Below, in pieces: positions 8,799 to 17,197 of a stretch of 64,000 bases of DNA (position 1 is its first letter; each line of letters begins with the position of its first letter). The translations under genes and the position numbers were made by a program. The stretch covers positions 1,426,001-1,490,000 of the forward strand of contig NZ_JAJSED010000001.1 in NCBI RefSeq assembly GCF_023555385.1, in the 5' to 3' direction. The stretch is from Guyparkeria hydrothermalis. GTDB lineage: Bacteria > Pseudomonadota > Gammaproteobacteria > Halothiobacillales > Halothiobacillaceae. The notes below the pieces were generated by a model that saw only the letters and a program-made list of their open reading frames with translations, did not search any database and was not told the DNA's origin.

Positions 8799-9284
8799 TT
8801 ACAACCGCTCCGGTAGTGCCGCTCGAATGTCCTCGGCCGATCGCCCGGAGAGATCCTTCGCCTGGTCGGCCACCAGCGCCTCCTGTAGCGATTTTCCCAT
8901 GGACTCACGCAACAACCCGAGAAAATCGGGCGCCGCCAGCAGGTAGAACCGGTCCACCTTTCCGGCTTGGCGGGCCTGATCAAGCTCACCCACCACCTCG
9001 CGCGCGAATCGCTTGGCCTCAACATCTCGCACGCTGTTGGGCGGCTCGTAGGCATGCATGGCATCACCCTTGCGGTCCGCCGTGGCGCCGGGACGATCGG
9101 TTTCCAGGTCCGCATCCGCCAGCCGCGCGGCCGGGTTGGACAACGACGTGATTTCCTCAAGCTCACCCTTAGGAGCCGGCTGGCTGGACGGAAACGCCTC
9201 GCTGCCCCGGTAGGCCCCGCTATTGTCTCGAACGGCAAGAAAACGCGCGCGCGCCGCGTCGGCAACGACTACCCAAGTCTTCAT
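8799..9284 (-). CDS. Host-attachment (baeRF-like) family protein
   Basis: The 161-aa protein begins MKTWVVVADAARARFLAV, the hallmark of the so-called host attachment protein family, an eRF1/archaeal-release-factor-like fold. A central polar region ends near HAYEPP, and the C-terminal half (FYLLAAPDFLGLLRE..) matches the family's second conserved block. The biochemical role is not established for most members. The ribosome site GCAAGGAGG is well placed. Length is normal for the short form. Confidence 0.78.
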   Translation of the reverse strand: MKTWVVVADAARARFLAVRDNSGAYRGSEAFPSSQPAPKGELEEITSLSNPAARLADADLETDRPGATADRKGDAMHAYEPPNSVRDVEAKRFAREVVGELDQARQAGKVDRFYLLAAPDFLGLLRESMGKSLQEALVADQAKDLSGRSAEDIRAALPERL

Positions 9285-9378
9285 GAATAGGACCTCCTTG
9301 CGATATCACGTTAGCCCTGCTCGGAGTGTATACGGTCGAATCGCTGCGTGCCGGGCCGTTACCCTGCCGAGGTCGGCA

Positions 9379-9406
9379 CAAAAAAACCCCGCCGATCGGC
9401 GGGGTT
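9379..9406 (-). terminator. Intrinsic terminator of the sulfur cluster (after the rhodanese gene)
   Basis: The perfect palindrome aaccccgccgatcggcggggtt (9385-9406) is followed on the minus strand by a run of T residues. It is 31 bases beyond the rhodanese stop codon. Confidence 0.85.
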
Positions 9407-9436
9407 CCTGCTTCATGGTTCCGTGAAGGGGGCAGA

Positions 9437-10432
9437 TCAGTAGATCTGGGCCGGATTAACCGAGCTTGCACCCTCGTCCACGTACATGCCGTACTCCTTC
9501 ATCGAGCCGTCATACAGCTGGACGTCGTCGTTGCCGACGATCTCGCTGGCAACGAACCACAGACCGGACGCAAGGTTGCCCGAGTTGCAGTAGGTGATGA
9601 TCTCGCCATCCGGGTCGATACCCTTGAACTGCATGATCGAGCGATAGCTGGCTTCCGGCAGGAAGTTGGCGGCAGCGCCGTCAGCGCGAACCAGGGCCTC
9701 GGTCGGCACGTTGAACGCGCCCTTCAGGTGACCCGGCACGGTCTTCGACTTGCTGAACACGCCCAGGTACTGGTTGACCGGACGCGCATCGAGCAGCTGC
9801 ACGTCACCGTCGCTGTCCACGGCCTCACGCACCTCGGCGTAGGTCGCCAGAATCTCGTCGCGCTGGTCACTGGCCTTCCAGTCACCCGCATCGACCTTGC
9901 CCGGCTTGCCGGTCTCGGCGTCGAAGCCGGCGGCGAGCCAGCTGGCCAGGCCACCGTCGAGGATGGCCATGTCGTCGTGGCCGTAGTACTTCATCTGCCA
10001 GTACAGGCGAGTGGCCTTGGTGAAGTCGGAGCCCGACAGGCCCAGCGGCACGATCACGACGGTGTCATCCGAATCGACGCCCAGCGCCCGAACGAACGTC
10101 TCGAAATCCGCCTTTTCCGGAATCAGCTTGCCGACTTCCTTACCGTTCTCCATGCGCTTGACGCGCACGCTGCCCCAATCGACGAATTGAGCGCCCGGGA
10201 CATGGCCGGCAACCACGGAAACCACCTTCTTGCCATCCACGGTTTCGTACTTCGGCGCCATCGCGAACGCCTTCTCCGACCCCGTGATCTGCAGAACGGT
10301 GACCTCTTCGAGATTGTCGTTCAGCCACTGGGCATCGACGACCGGCCCGGGCGCGTCCAGTGCCCAGGCCCCTTGCGCGACGGCCAGCGCGGCCGCCCCG
10401 GCGGGGACAACAAGAAACCGCTTGAAATTCAT
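9437..10432 (-). CDS. Periplasmic tandem-rhodanese sulfurtransferase
   Basis: The 331-aa protein has a signal peptide (residues 1 to about 25, ending GAWA) and two rhodanese domains. The C-terminal domain carries the active-site loop C-NSGNLASG with Cys282, and the N-terminal domain lacks a cysteine at the equivalent place (PLGLSGS). This is the usual layout of thiosulfate or 3-mercaptopyruvate sulfurtransferases. It probably moves sulfane sulfur in the periplasm. The ATG at 10432 follows AAGGAG; an upstream TTG in the same frame is less likely. It is the last gene of the minus-strand sulfur cluster and is followed by a strong terminator. Confidence 0.85.
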   Translation of the reverse strand: MNFKRFLVVPAGAAALAVAQGAWALDAPGPVVDAQWLNDNLEEVTVLQITGSEKAFAMAPKYETVDGKKVVSVVAGHVPGAQFVDWGSVRVKRMENGKEVGKLIPEKADFETFVRALGVDSDDTVVIVPLGLSGSDFTKATRLYWQMKYYGHDDMAILDGGLASWLAAGFDAETGKPGKVDAGDWKASDQRDEILATYAEVREAVDSDGDVQLLDARPVNQYLGVFSKSKTVPGHLKGAFNVPTEALVRADGAAANFLPEASYRSIMQFKGIDPDGEIITYCNSGNLASGLWFVASEIVGNDDVQLYDGSMKEYGMYVDEGASSVNPAQIY

Positions 10433-10493
10433 ATGACTCAACTCCTTCTTCGTGCATCAAAAACGGCGCGCATCCGGCGCCGGAAAATCCGCC

Positions 10494-11174
10494 CTATCCA
10501 GGCGGGGAAAGCAGTTCGGCTTCGGCCTGCAGGGAGTCCACCCGTTGAGACCAGCGGGCCAACACGGCCTGCATGTCCAGCGGGCACTCGCTCAATACAT
10601 GTCGCTCACGGTCCTCGACGGTGGCCGGATCGGGCCGGTGCCCACCTGCCCCGGTGACGGCCTCGTCCCGCGCGACCAGCAGCTGCTGCACCTCGGGCAT
10701 CAGCAACGCCACCAGCGCGGTAAGCCAGCGTCCGACCAGCCACGAGGGGCGTGACCGATTGATCTCGAACCCCTCTGGCAGCCGGGACAGCAACTCCTCA
10801 GCGGGACGCATGACCTCTCCCGTCACCCAGCCGTTGGTGGTGAAAAGCCGCCGCGGCTGCCCCTTGGCATCCATCGAGACTCCGACCACATGGGAAAACC
10901 CCGGGCCGTCCGGCTCGCCGACGAAGAGATGAAAATGGCCGTGCTCCTGTAGAGACCACTCCGACGGATCGTGGGCGTGGTAGTAGAACCGCGCACCGGT
11001 AACCGGGTCCCGGGCATCGTCTTCCGGGAAATGCGCCCAGTAGTCGAAGCCGGAGTCGATGTGGTCACGGAACAGCTCGGTCAGGATCGTCTGCTGATCG
11101 GCCGCCAGCGCGGACTGGATCGAGTGCCATTCGTCCAGCGCCGCCAGACCGGCCTCGAGCCAATTGGGTTCCAT
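10494..11174 (-). CDS. DUF6969-type hypothetical protein with His-rich centre
   Basis: The 226-aa soluble protein is most like the uncharacterised DUF6969 group. It has a conspicuous histidine cluster, HAH (residues 66-68) and EHGHFH (77-82), which could bind a metal ion. Further on are FTTNGWVTGE and a Trp-containing helix (RPSWLVGRWLTALVALL). An upstream in-frame GTG (11198) would add eight residues; neither start has a strong ribosome site. It lies between the NPCAP-repeat gene and the rhodanese gene, all on the minus strand. Function unknown. Confidence 0.65.
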   Translation of the reverse strand: MEPNWLEAGLAALDEWHSIQSALAADQQTILTELFRDHIDSGFDYWAHFPEDDARDPVTGARFYYHAHDPSEWSLQEHGHFHLFVGEPDGPGFSHVVGVSMDAKGQPRRLFTTNGWVTGEVMRPAEELLSRLPEGFEINRSRPSWLVGRWLTALVALLMPEVQQLLVARDEAVTGAGGHRPDPATVEDRERHVLSECPLDMQAVLARWSQRVDSLQAEAELLSPPG

Positions 11175-11242
11175 CTCGCTTTCGGGCGACTTCACCACGC
11201 TGCGCTTCGCAACCGGCGGTTACCGCTCCAAGCGGCCCCGGC

Positions 11243-11623
11243 TTACTGACCGCCCGGCGCGCACGGGTTGCCCCCGCGACCCGACGGAGCGCAAGGGTTG
11301 CCGCCACGCGCAGACGGGGCGCAGGGGTTACCGCCACGTGCCGACGGAGCGCAGGGGTTGCCACCACGTGCCGACGGGGCACAGGGATTGCCACCACGCG
11401 CAGACGGGGCACAGGGATTACCGCCACGTGCCGACGGGGCGCAGGGATTGCCACCGCGCGCCGACGGGGCACAAGGGTTCCCGCCACGCGTCTGCGCTGC
11501 CGCGGTCGCCGGCATCATGGTCGCTGCCGCCAGTGACGCACTGACGGTCAGCGCCATGGCGGGAAGCGACGATCTCAGCGCACGGCGGGCGCGCACCTTT
11601 TGAGCAATTTTCTTGGATTCCAT
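11243..11623 (-). CDS. Secreted protein of eight Cys-containing GGNPCAP decapeptide repeats
   Basis: The 126-aa precursor has a basic N-terminus and a hydrophobic stretch ending ATAAA (signal peptide, cleavage near residue 43). It is then almost entirely eight copies of a ten-residue unit RGGNPCAPSA (residues 46-126), with the last two units ending SG and GGQ. The mature part has one cysteine every ten residues and almost no hydrophobic residues. Units differ at third codon positions (AAC/AAT, TGC/TGT, GGC/GGT) while the protein is kept, which points to selection. GTAGGAG lies upstream of the ATG. It sits between the YeeE/YedE pair and the DUF6969 gene. I know no characterised homologue; sulfur carrying, metal binding or cross-linking are guesses. 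Confidence 0.8.
   Translation of the reverse strand: MESKKIAQKVRARRALRSSLPAMALTVSASLAAATMMPATAAAQTRGGNPCAPSARGGNPCAPSARGGNPCAPSARGGNPCAPSARGGNPCAPSARGGNPCAPSARGGNPCAPSGRGGNPCAPGGQ
11249..11488. repeat. Eight 30-bp tandem repeats encoding the NPCAP units
   Basis: The 240-base array has a 30-base period and no spacers. It lies wholly within the secreted repeat protein gene. Variation between units is concentrated at third codon positions. Confidence 0.9.
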
Positions 11624-11692
11624 GGGTATCAGCTCCTACGGGATATATGGCGGGCGAATGGCCGCCCGCGAATTCAGATGATTAACGGCTTC

Positions 11693-12358
11693 TTAGGTCG
11701 CGTCCTGCTGTCGCGAGGCGCTGGCTTCCCGGCCCAGATCGCGCCCGAGCTCGTCGGAGTCACTGGGATCACGTCCCTCGGTGATGTCCTCGGCCGAGTA
11801 GACACCATGACTGCGCCGCTCGAGGGCGCGGCCGGCCGCATAGCCCGCGATCGCCATCCCAACCATCGCGGCAATGATCACCCAGGGCGAGACGCCCAGC
11901 AGTTCCGGCACGGTGCGTGCCGATGCCTTGGCGCCAGTCACCACGCTCTGGATGAAGCTGGTGTCATACATCCCGGCAAACGCCCAGATGCCGATCACCA
12001 TGCCGAGCATGAAGATCAGGCCATCGATCCGGCCACTTCCCAGCCCGACGACCGAGGTGCCCGGGCAGTAGCCACCGATGGCAAAACCCGCGCCGATCAG
12101 CACGCCGCCGAGCACGGTGCCCCAGAGGTACATCTCCGCGACGTAGAAGCCCTGCGAGCCGAACGTGTTGTTGACCTGCAGCAGCAGGATGCCGGCAGCC
12201 GCGACGATGATCGCCGTAAACATGACCTTGAACACCGACCAGTCCGTGAGACGAAACTGGGCGGTGAGCTTGCAGGGAGAACCGAAGCCTGCTTGTTCGA
12301 GCACGAAGCCGAACAGCAGGCCGGTCGCCAGTGCGGTACCCGCGGTTCCGTAATCCAT
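11693..12358 (-). CDS. YeeE/YedE family transporter, second half
   Basis: The 221-aa membrane protein has five or six helices and two signature cysteine motifs, GSPCKL (Cys29) and GGYCPGTS (Cys98). These recall the conserved cysteines of TsuA (YeeE), the thiosulfate importer, where they relay the substrate. The C-terminal 40 residues are hydrophilic. It overlaps the preceding half-gene at TAATG, so the two are translationally coupled and presumably form one transporter. Transport of thiosulfate or another sulfur compound is inferred from family and neighbours. Confidence 0.82.
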   Translation of the reverse strand: MDYGTAGTALATGLLFGFVLEQAGFGSPCKLTAQFRLTDWSVFKVMFTAIIVAAAGILLLQVNNTFGSQGFYVAEMYLWGTVLGGVLIGAGFAIGGYCPGTSVVGLGSGRIDGLIFMLGMVIGIWAFAGMYDTSFIQSVVTGAKASARTVPELLGVSPWVIIAAMVGMAIAGYAAGRALERRSHGVYSAEDITEGRDPSDSDELGRDLGREASASRQQDAT

Positions 12359-12870
12359 TACCAGACCCTCCGCATGAACAGACTGACCAGAAGACCCACC
12401 ACGAAGAACGCGATCAGGAAGACGAAGCCGGCAACGCCGAGCATGGCGGTGTTCGACAGGCCGACACCACTGGTGCAGCCCGCCGCCAGCCGGGACCCGA
12501 AGCCGGCGAGCAGACCGCCGCCGAGAGCCAGCGCCAGACGAGTCCCGACACCGATTCGGCCCGAGCCACGGTCAACCTTCACCCGGAACCGGCCGGAGGA
12601 AATCGACGCCAGGATGGCGCCAACCAGGGTGCCCACGGCGGCGAGCACGATCCAGGCCGCCAGCGGGTTGCCCTGTGCCATACCGCCGAGATAGCCGTTC
12701 GCGCGCGTCGCCTCGGGGGCAACCTGAAGACCAACCTCAGTGGCCACGCGGGCGAAGGCGCCCGACGAGCCCATGCCGTTACCCACCAGGACGAAGGTGA
12801 GCAGCAAAACCAGGCCGAGCACGATCCCGGCAACGAAAGGGGGCCACAATGGCCGAACTTGGCAAGACAT
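12358..12870 (-). CDS. YeeE/YedE family transporter, first half
   Basis: The 170-aa membrane protein has four or five helices and the motif AAGCTSGVGLSN (Cys132), the counterpart of the cysteine motifs in full-length YeeE/YedE transporters. Split versions encoded by two adjacent genes are common in this family. An AGGAGG ribosome site precedes the ATG. It is expected at the inner membrane with the partner encoded immediately downstream (one-base overlap). It follows the MBL-fold gene by 84 bases. Confidence 0.82.
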   Translation of the reverse strand: MSCQVRPLWPPFVAGIVLGLVLLLTFVLVGNGMGSSGAFARVATEVGLQVAPEATRANGYLGGMAQGNPLAAWIVLAAVGTLVGAILASISSGRFRVKVDRGSGRIGVGTRLALALGGGLLAGFGSRLAAGCTSGVGLSNTAMLGVAGFVFLIAFFVVGLLVSLFMRRVW

Positions 12871-12954
12871 TCCCTGATAAACCTCCTGGAAAAAACGTAC
12901 GAAAAATCCCTTAGCGGCCCGACGCAGCGCCGGGCCCTGTTCTCAATAGGTTCG

Positions 12955-13980
12955 CTAGAACGCGGCCGCTTCGGCCTCGAGGTAAGCGAGCGAGGCGTAC
13001 TTGCCGATGTTTTCCTCGAACCCGTTGGTCACCGGCGCGTAGTGCTGGACGCGCTCGTCGGCGAGCACGTACTTCTTGACCTCGGAGGGGCTGGCCATCT
13101 CCTTGACCGCCTTCTCGGCGCCCTCGTAGATGCCGAGGAAGAGGATGCGGTTGTTCTCGATCAGATCCTCGGACGGAAAACCATGGGCCGGAATCCAGTA
13201 GCCGTCGGGTACGGCAGCCTCAAGCGCGTCGTAGACCTTGAACGTCCCGAGGAAACTGCCGTCGTCCATGAACGCGATGCGGTTGTTCATGGCCACATCG
13301 CCCACGTGAACGATCTTCTTCTCGACCAGTTCCAGGCAAATATCCGAGGGGGTATGCGCCGTGCCGTAGAAGTGCACGCGGATGGTGAGGTCGCCGAAAT
13401 CGAACTCGTCGCCGTGACCGACCTCGTGATTCGGCGGGGTGACCACGGTGCCGGCAATCGCGTTGCCGGTGGAACGCTCCATCAGACTCTTCCAGAAATC
13501 ACCCTGATTGGTCCGGATGGCCGAGGCGGTCTTCTCGTGCGCGTAGATCGGCACGTCCGGGTTCTCGCGAACAAAGGCGTGGTTTCCGAGCCAGTGATCG
13601 CCGTGGTAGTGCGTGTTGAATACCGCCACCACCGGCTTGTCGGTGATCTTGCGAATCTGGCGCAACGCCATCTGGCCGATCTGCAGCGAGGCCCCACTGT
13701 CGAGGATCACCACCCCTTTTTCGGTGATCACGAAGGTGATGTTGCTCATCATTCCCTGGTTCGCCTCGGACGGGAAACCCCAGGGCGAAACGATCACGTA
13801 GACGTTATCGGCAATCCAGGTGGCCGGGAGGTCGGGCATCGGCGGCCCCTCGACCACCATCGATTCCTCGGCGAAGACGCGGGACGACCACGCAAGAGGG
13901 GCTGCGGCCAGCCCGGCTGTTGCCCCCAGGTTGCGCAGAAAGCGACGACGGGTTGCCAGGAACTGCTTCTCGAATTCCAT
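12955..13980 (-). CDS. Tat-exported metallo-beta-lactamase-fold hydrolase (SoxH-like)
   Basis: The 341-aa protein begins with a Tat signal (TRRRFLRNLG near residues 10-19, then an Ala-rich segment). The mature protein has the zinc motif THYHGDH (123-129), later ligands HTPSD and GDVAMN, and a distal PAHGFPSED. It is most like SoxH and the quinoprotein-associated zinc hydrolases found beside sulfur or quinoprotein genes. The substrate is unknown; a sulfur-containing metabolite is plausible from the neighbours. It is the first gene of the minus-strand cluster that ends with the rhodanese. GGAGAA lies upstream of the ATG. Confidence 0.83.
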   Translation of the reverse strand: MEFEKQFLATRRRFLRNLGATAGLAAAPLAWSSRVFAEESMVVEGPPMPDLPATWIADNVYVIVSPWGFPSEANQGMMSNITFVITEKGVVILDSGASLQIGQMALRQIRKITDKPVVAVFNTHYHGDHWLGNHAFVRENPDVPIYAHEKTASAIRTNQGDFWKSLMERSTGNAIAGTVVTPPNHEVGHGDEFDFGDLTIRVHFYGTAHTPSDICLELVEKKIVHVGDVAMNNRIAFMDDGSFLGTFKVYDALEAAVPDGYWIPAHGFPSEDLIENNRILFLGIYEGAEKAVKEMASPSEVKKYVLADERVQHYAPVTNGFEENIGKYASLAYLEAEAAAF

Positions 13981-14231
13981 CGTGTTCTCCTCGAATGCGC
14001 CCCCGCTCGACCCCGCTTCTTGTAATTTTCTGGGCGGGAATCCGTTTAGCGTCCGTACCGGCTGGACTGGCGGGTCGCGTGTATTAGTTATCTCTAAATA
14101 ATGATCGCCGTGTCTAGAAATTTCAACGTCACGGTGATCGACATTGTTGATTCCGAGTCAAGTTTTCTTCTGCCCTCGACCTCGGCCAACTGCGCTATCA
14201 TGCCTGACTCCAGCCGGATTGCAGACAAGCC

Positions 14232-14693
14232 ATGGCCTGTGCCGACCACCACCAGTGCATCGACGATGCCCTCGCCCGCGCCGAGGCAATCTGCGCGCGC
14301 TCCGGCGCCCGCCTAACGCCGATTCGGCGTGACGTGCTGCGCGAGGTCTGGTCCAGTCACGAGGCCACCAAGGCCTATGACCTGATCGAGCGGCTGTCCC
14401 GAGACGGCGAGCAAATCAAGCCACCAACGGTCTACCGCGCGCTGGACTTCCTGCTTGAACATGGCCTGATCCACCGCATCGAGAGTCTCAACGCCTTCGT
14501 CGGCTGCGAGCATCCGCAGGAAGCGCACCAGGCGATCCTGATGATCTGCGACCGTTGCGGCGACATCCGCGAGGACGACAACTCGGAGGTCCAGGCAGCC
14601 CTGAAAAAACTCGCCAGCGAGACGGGTTTCGTGCCACGGTCGGCCGTGATCGAGCTGCGTGGCCTCTGCCGCAACTGCCGCGCGACCCACTGA
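14232..14693 (+). CDS. zur: Fur-family regulator, probable zinc uptake regulator Zur
   Basis: The 153-aa DNA-binding protein has an N-terminal winged helix (PTVYRALDFLLEHGLIHRIESLNAF) and the structural zinc pairs CDRCGD and CRNC at the C-terminus. The GCEHPQEAHQ segment is typical of Zur rather than Fur, which would have an HHHDH-like stretch. In zinc sufficiency Zur represses zinc uptake genes. It is divergent from the zinc-dependent MBL-fold gene across a 251-base gap, but no zinc importer genes are adjacent. Confidence 0.82.
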   Translation: MACADHHQCIDDALARAEAICARSGARLTPIRRDVLREVWSSHEATKAYDLIERLSRDGEQIKPPTVYRALDFLLEHGLIHRIESLNAFVGCEHPQEAHQAILMICDRCGDIREDDNSEVQAALKKLASETGFVPRSAVIELRGLCRNCRATH

Positions 14694-14746
14694 CTCTCTC
14701 GCCCGCCGCGTCTTTCCGAACCACCAGCCAATAGCGTCATTCCCCC

Positions 14747-15346
14747 ATGAAGCATCCCATCGATCCGCAAGCCATCGCCGCGTTGCGGCACGACCAGGTG
14801 ATCCAGTGCGAACTGCTGGGCCAGCCCCTGACGCTGCATTCGACTTGGGGGCTGTTCTCCCCCCGCGAAATCGATGCCGGCACGCGATTACTGCTCGAGC
14901 ACACCCCCGTCCCGCCGGCCGGCAGCACCATCGTCGACCTGGGATGCGGCTACGGCCCGATCGGCGCGTCCATGGCGAAGGCCTGCCCCGACAGCCGCGT
15001 GGTCCTGCTGGACAAGGATTTCGTCGCGGTCGACTACGCGCAGGGGAACCTCGGACGCAACCGGCTGGAGAATGCCGAGGCACGGCTGTCCAACGGACTG
15101 TCGGCAGTCGACGGCGAGGGCTTCGACCGGCTCTACTCGAACGTGCCGGCCAAGGTTGGCAAGGAAATGTGGCAGATCATGCTGTTCGACACCTGGCAGG
15201 GACTGAAGCCGGGCGGCGAGGTCTGGTTCGTGTCGATCAACGGCCTGCGCGAGTACTTCAAGCGGACGATGAAGGAGCGTTTCGGCAACTACGACAAGGT
15301 CAAGCAGGGCAAGACCTACACCGTCCACCGGGCCGTGAAGGAATAG
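14747..15346 (+). CDS. RsmC/MTS-like class I methyltransferase
   Basis: The 199-aa protein has the SAM-binding motif VDLGCGYGPIG (residues 63-73), an acidic strand end LLDKD and a Leu/Val-rich Rossmann pattern. GLFSPREIDAGTRLLLEH near residue 40 is characteristic of the small-domain RsmC group that methylates guanines in rRNA. The catalytic NPPF/Y motif is replaced by SNVPAKVG, so the target may differ from 16S G1207. It is 54 bases downstream of zur on the same strand. Confidence 0.75.
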   Translation: MKHPIDPQAIAALRHDQVIQCELLGQPLTLHSTWGLFSPREIDAGTRLLLEHTPVPPAGSTIVDLGCGYGPIGASMAKACPDSRVVLLDKDFVAVDYAQGNLGRNRLENAEARLSNGLSAVDGEGFDRLYSNVPAKVGKEMWQIMLFDTWQGLKPGGEVWFVSINGLREYFKRTMKERFGNYDKVKQGKTYTVHRAVKE

Positions 15347-15382
15347 CCCCACCCCACCGGAAGCGAGGCGCGGCGAGCGGAA

Positions 15383-15988
15383 TCAGGGTACGCGTTTGCG
15401 GATGCGGTAGATGGCGTGCTCGCCGAACCAGTTGGGCATCGCGCGCAGCAGCGGCGAACTTTGACGGTTCTGGTCGACCACCGCCCGATCGAGAATCTCG
15501 ATACCCAGCCCCTCGCAGAGCGACTCGAAGTCGCGCAGGGTGCAGAGATGAATGTTAGGCGTGTTGTACCAGGGGTTCGGCAGGGCCTTGGTGGTCGGCA
15601 TCATGCCCTGCACGCCCAGCTGCCAACGATTGCGCCAGTAGCCCATGTTGGGGAAGGTAACGATGCCCTCGGAGGCAACGTCGAGCATCTCGCCGAGGAG
15701 TCGCTCCGGGTGGCGAATCGCCTGAATGGTCTGGCTGACCACCACATAGTCGAACGAGTTCGCGCCGAACCACGTCCGAATGCCGTCGTCGAGATCGGCC
15801 TGGACGATATTCAGATCGGCGGCCACCCCGCGCGCAACCCGCTCGTCATCCACTTCCATCCCCACGCCGCGCACGCCGCGCTTGGCGATCAGATGACGCA
15901 GCAACGCACCGTCGCCGCAGCCCAGGTCAAGCACCCGCGCGTTCTCACGGATCCAGCCGGTGACGATTTCCCAGTCAGGGCGGTTCAT
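15383..15988 (-). CDS. metW: Methionine biosynthesis protein MetW
   Basis: The 201-aa methyltransferase-fold protein has [12 protein letters not shown] (motif I), [13 protein letters not shown] and [13 protein letters not shown], all diagnostic of MetW. In proteobacteria MetW acts with MetX in the homoserine acylation step of methionine synthesis. The start overlaps the metX stop by four bases, so the pair is co-translated. Length is normal. Confidence 0.93.
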   Translation of the reverse strand: MNRPDWEIVTGWIRENARVLDLGCGDGALLRHLIAKRGVRGVGMEVDDERVARGVAADLNIVQADLDDGIRTWFGANSFDYVVVSQTIQAIRHPERLLGEMLDVASEGIVTFPNMGYWRNRWQLGVQGMMPTTKALPNPWYNTPNIHLCTLRDFESLCEGLGIEILDRAVVDQNRQSSPLLRAMPNWFGEHAIYRIRKRVP

Positions 15989-17181
15989 GCGTCAGCCTCC
16001 TTGGCGCCAGTCTCCTCGGTCAGATCACGGGCGATGTTGTCGAAGTAGCCGCGCAGTACCTTGTGGTAGTAGGGAATCGGCATCAGGAACGCGTCGTGCC
16101 CCTGGTGGGCCTCGACCTCGGCGTAGGACACCGACTTGCCGGTCGCCAGCAACGCACGGACGATCTCACGCGAGCGGGCCGGGGAGAAGCGCCAGTCAGA
16201 GGTGAAGGAGACCACCAGGAAACGGGCCGTGGCCGGCGCCAGTGCCGTGGCGAGATCGTCGTCGGCCTCGGCGGCCGGATCGAAGTAATCCAGCGCCTTG
16301 GTCATCAGCAGGTAGGTGTTGGCATCGAAACGGTCGACGAAACTGGTGCCCTGGTAACGCAGGTAGGACTCCACCTGAAACTCGACGTCGAAGCCGTACT
16401 GCACCTTGCCCGAACGCAGCTCACGACCGAACTTGGCACGCATGGCGTCATCCGACAGGTAGGTGATGTGGCCCAGCATGCGCGCAAGCATCAGCCCGCG
16501 CCGCGGAATGACGCCCTGCTCGGCATAGCGGCCGTCGTGGAAATCCGGGTCGGTGATGATCGCCTGACGCGCCACCTCGTTGAAGGCGATGTTCTGCGCC
16601 GAGAGCTTCGGCGCGGCGGCGATCACCACCGCATGCGCCACCGCCTCGGGGTAGCTGATCGCCCATTGCATCACCTGCATGCCGCCGAGACTGCCGCCGG
16701 TGACCGCCGCCCAGCGCGAGATGCCCAGCTGACGCATCAGCGCGTGCTGGCTGTTGACCCAGTCGCGCACGGTAAGGACCGGGAAGTCAGGGCCATAGGG
16801 GCGACCGGTCTCGGGATTCTCGGATAGCGGTCCCGTCGAGCCCTTGCAGCCACCGAGGTTGTTGACGCAGACGACGAAGAAGCGGTCGGTATCGATCGGC
16901 TTGCCGGGCCCGATGGCCGTATCCCACCAGCCTGGCTTGCGGTCCTCGGGGCGGTGCCGGCCGGCCGCGTGATGATCACCGGAGAGCGCATGGCAGATCA
17001 GCACCGCATTGTCGGCGCGCTCGTTGAGCTCGCCGTAAGTCTCGTAGACCAGTTCGTAGTGCTCGATGCGCCGGCCGCAGTCGAGCAGCAGGGGCGTGTC
17101 GATCCGTGCGGTCTGGGGCTCGACCAGACCTACCGAGCCGGGCTGGTGTGTCGGGTTGTTCGCTTGGGCGGACTCGCTCAT
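15985..17181 (-). CDS. metX: Homoserine O-acyltransferase (MetX, probably succinyl-specific)
   Basis: The 398-aa alpha/beta-hydrolase enzyme has the nucleophile elbow GGSLGGMQ, the [13 protein letters not shown] loop and the C-terminal GHDAFL with the catalytic His. It makes O-succinyl- or O-acetyl-homoserine for methionine synthesis. Proteobacterial MetX proteins paired with MetW are generally succinyltransferases (MetXS), but the acyl preference is not proven here. It is part of the minus-strand run yggS-proC-yggT-metX-metW. Confidence 0.92.
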   Translation of the reverse strand: MSESAQANNPTHQPGSVGLVEPQTARIDTPLLLDCGRRIEHYELVYETYGELNERADNAVLICHALSGDHHAAGRHRPEDRKPGWWDTAIGPGKPIDTDRFFVVCVNNLGGCKGSTGPLSENPETGRPYGPDFPVLTVRDWVNSQHALMRQLGISRWAAVTGGSLGGMQVMQWAISYPEAVAHAVVIAAAPKLSAQNIAFNEVARQAIITDPDFHDGRYAEQGVIPRRGLMLARMLGHITYLSDDAMRAKFGRELRSGKVQYGFDVEFQVESYLRYQGTSFVDRFDANTYLLMTKALDYFDPAAEADDDLATALAPATARFLVVSFTSDWRFSPARSREIVRALLATGKSVSYAEVEAHQGHDAFLMPIPYYHKVLRGYFDNIARDLTEETGAKEADA

Positions 17182-17197
17182 CGGACTCCTCGTTGGC

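Noticed and set aside
11249-11488. CRISPR-like 30-bp repeat array
   Set aside because: The units are contiguous without spacers and encode a regular decapeptide in frame with a signal peptide.
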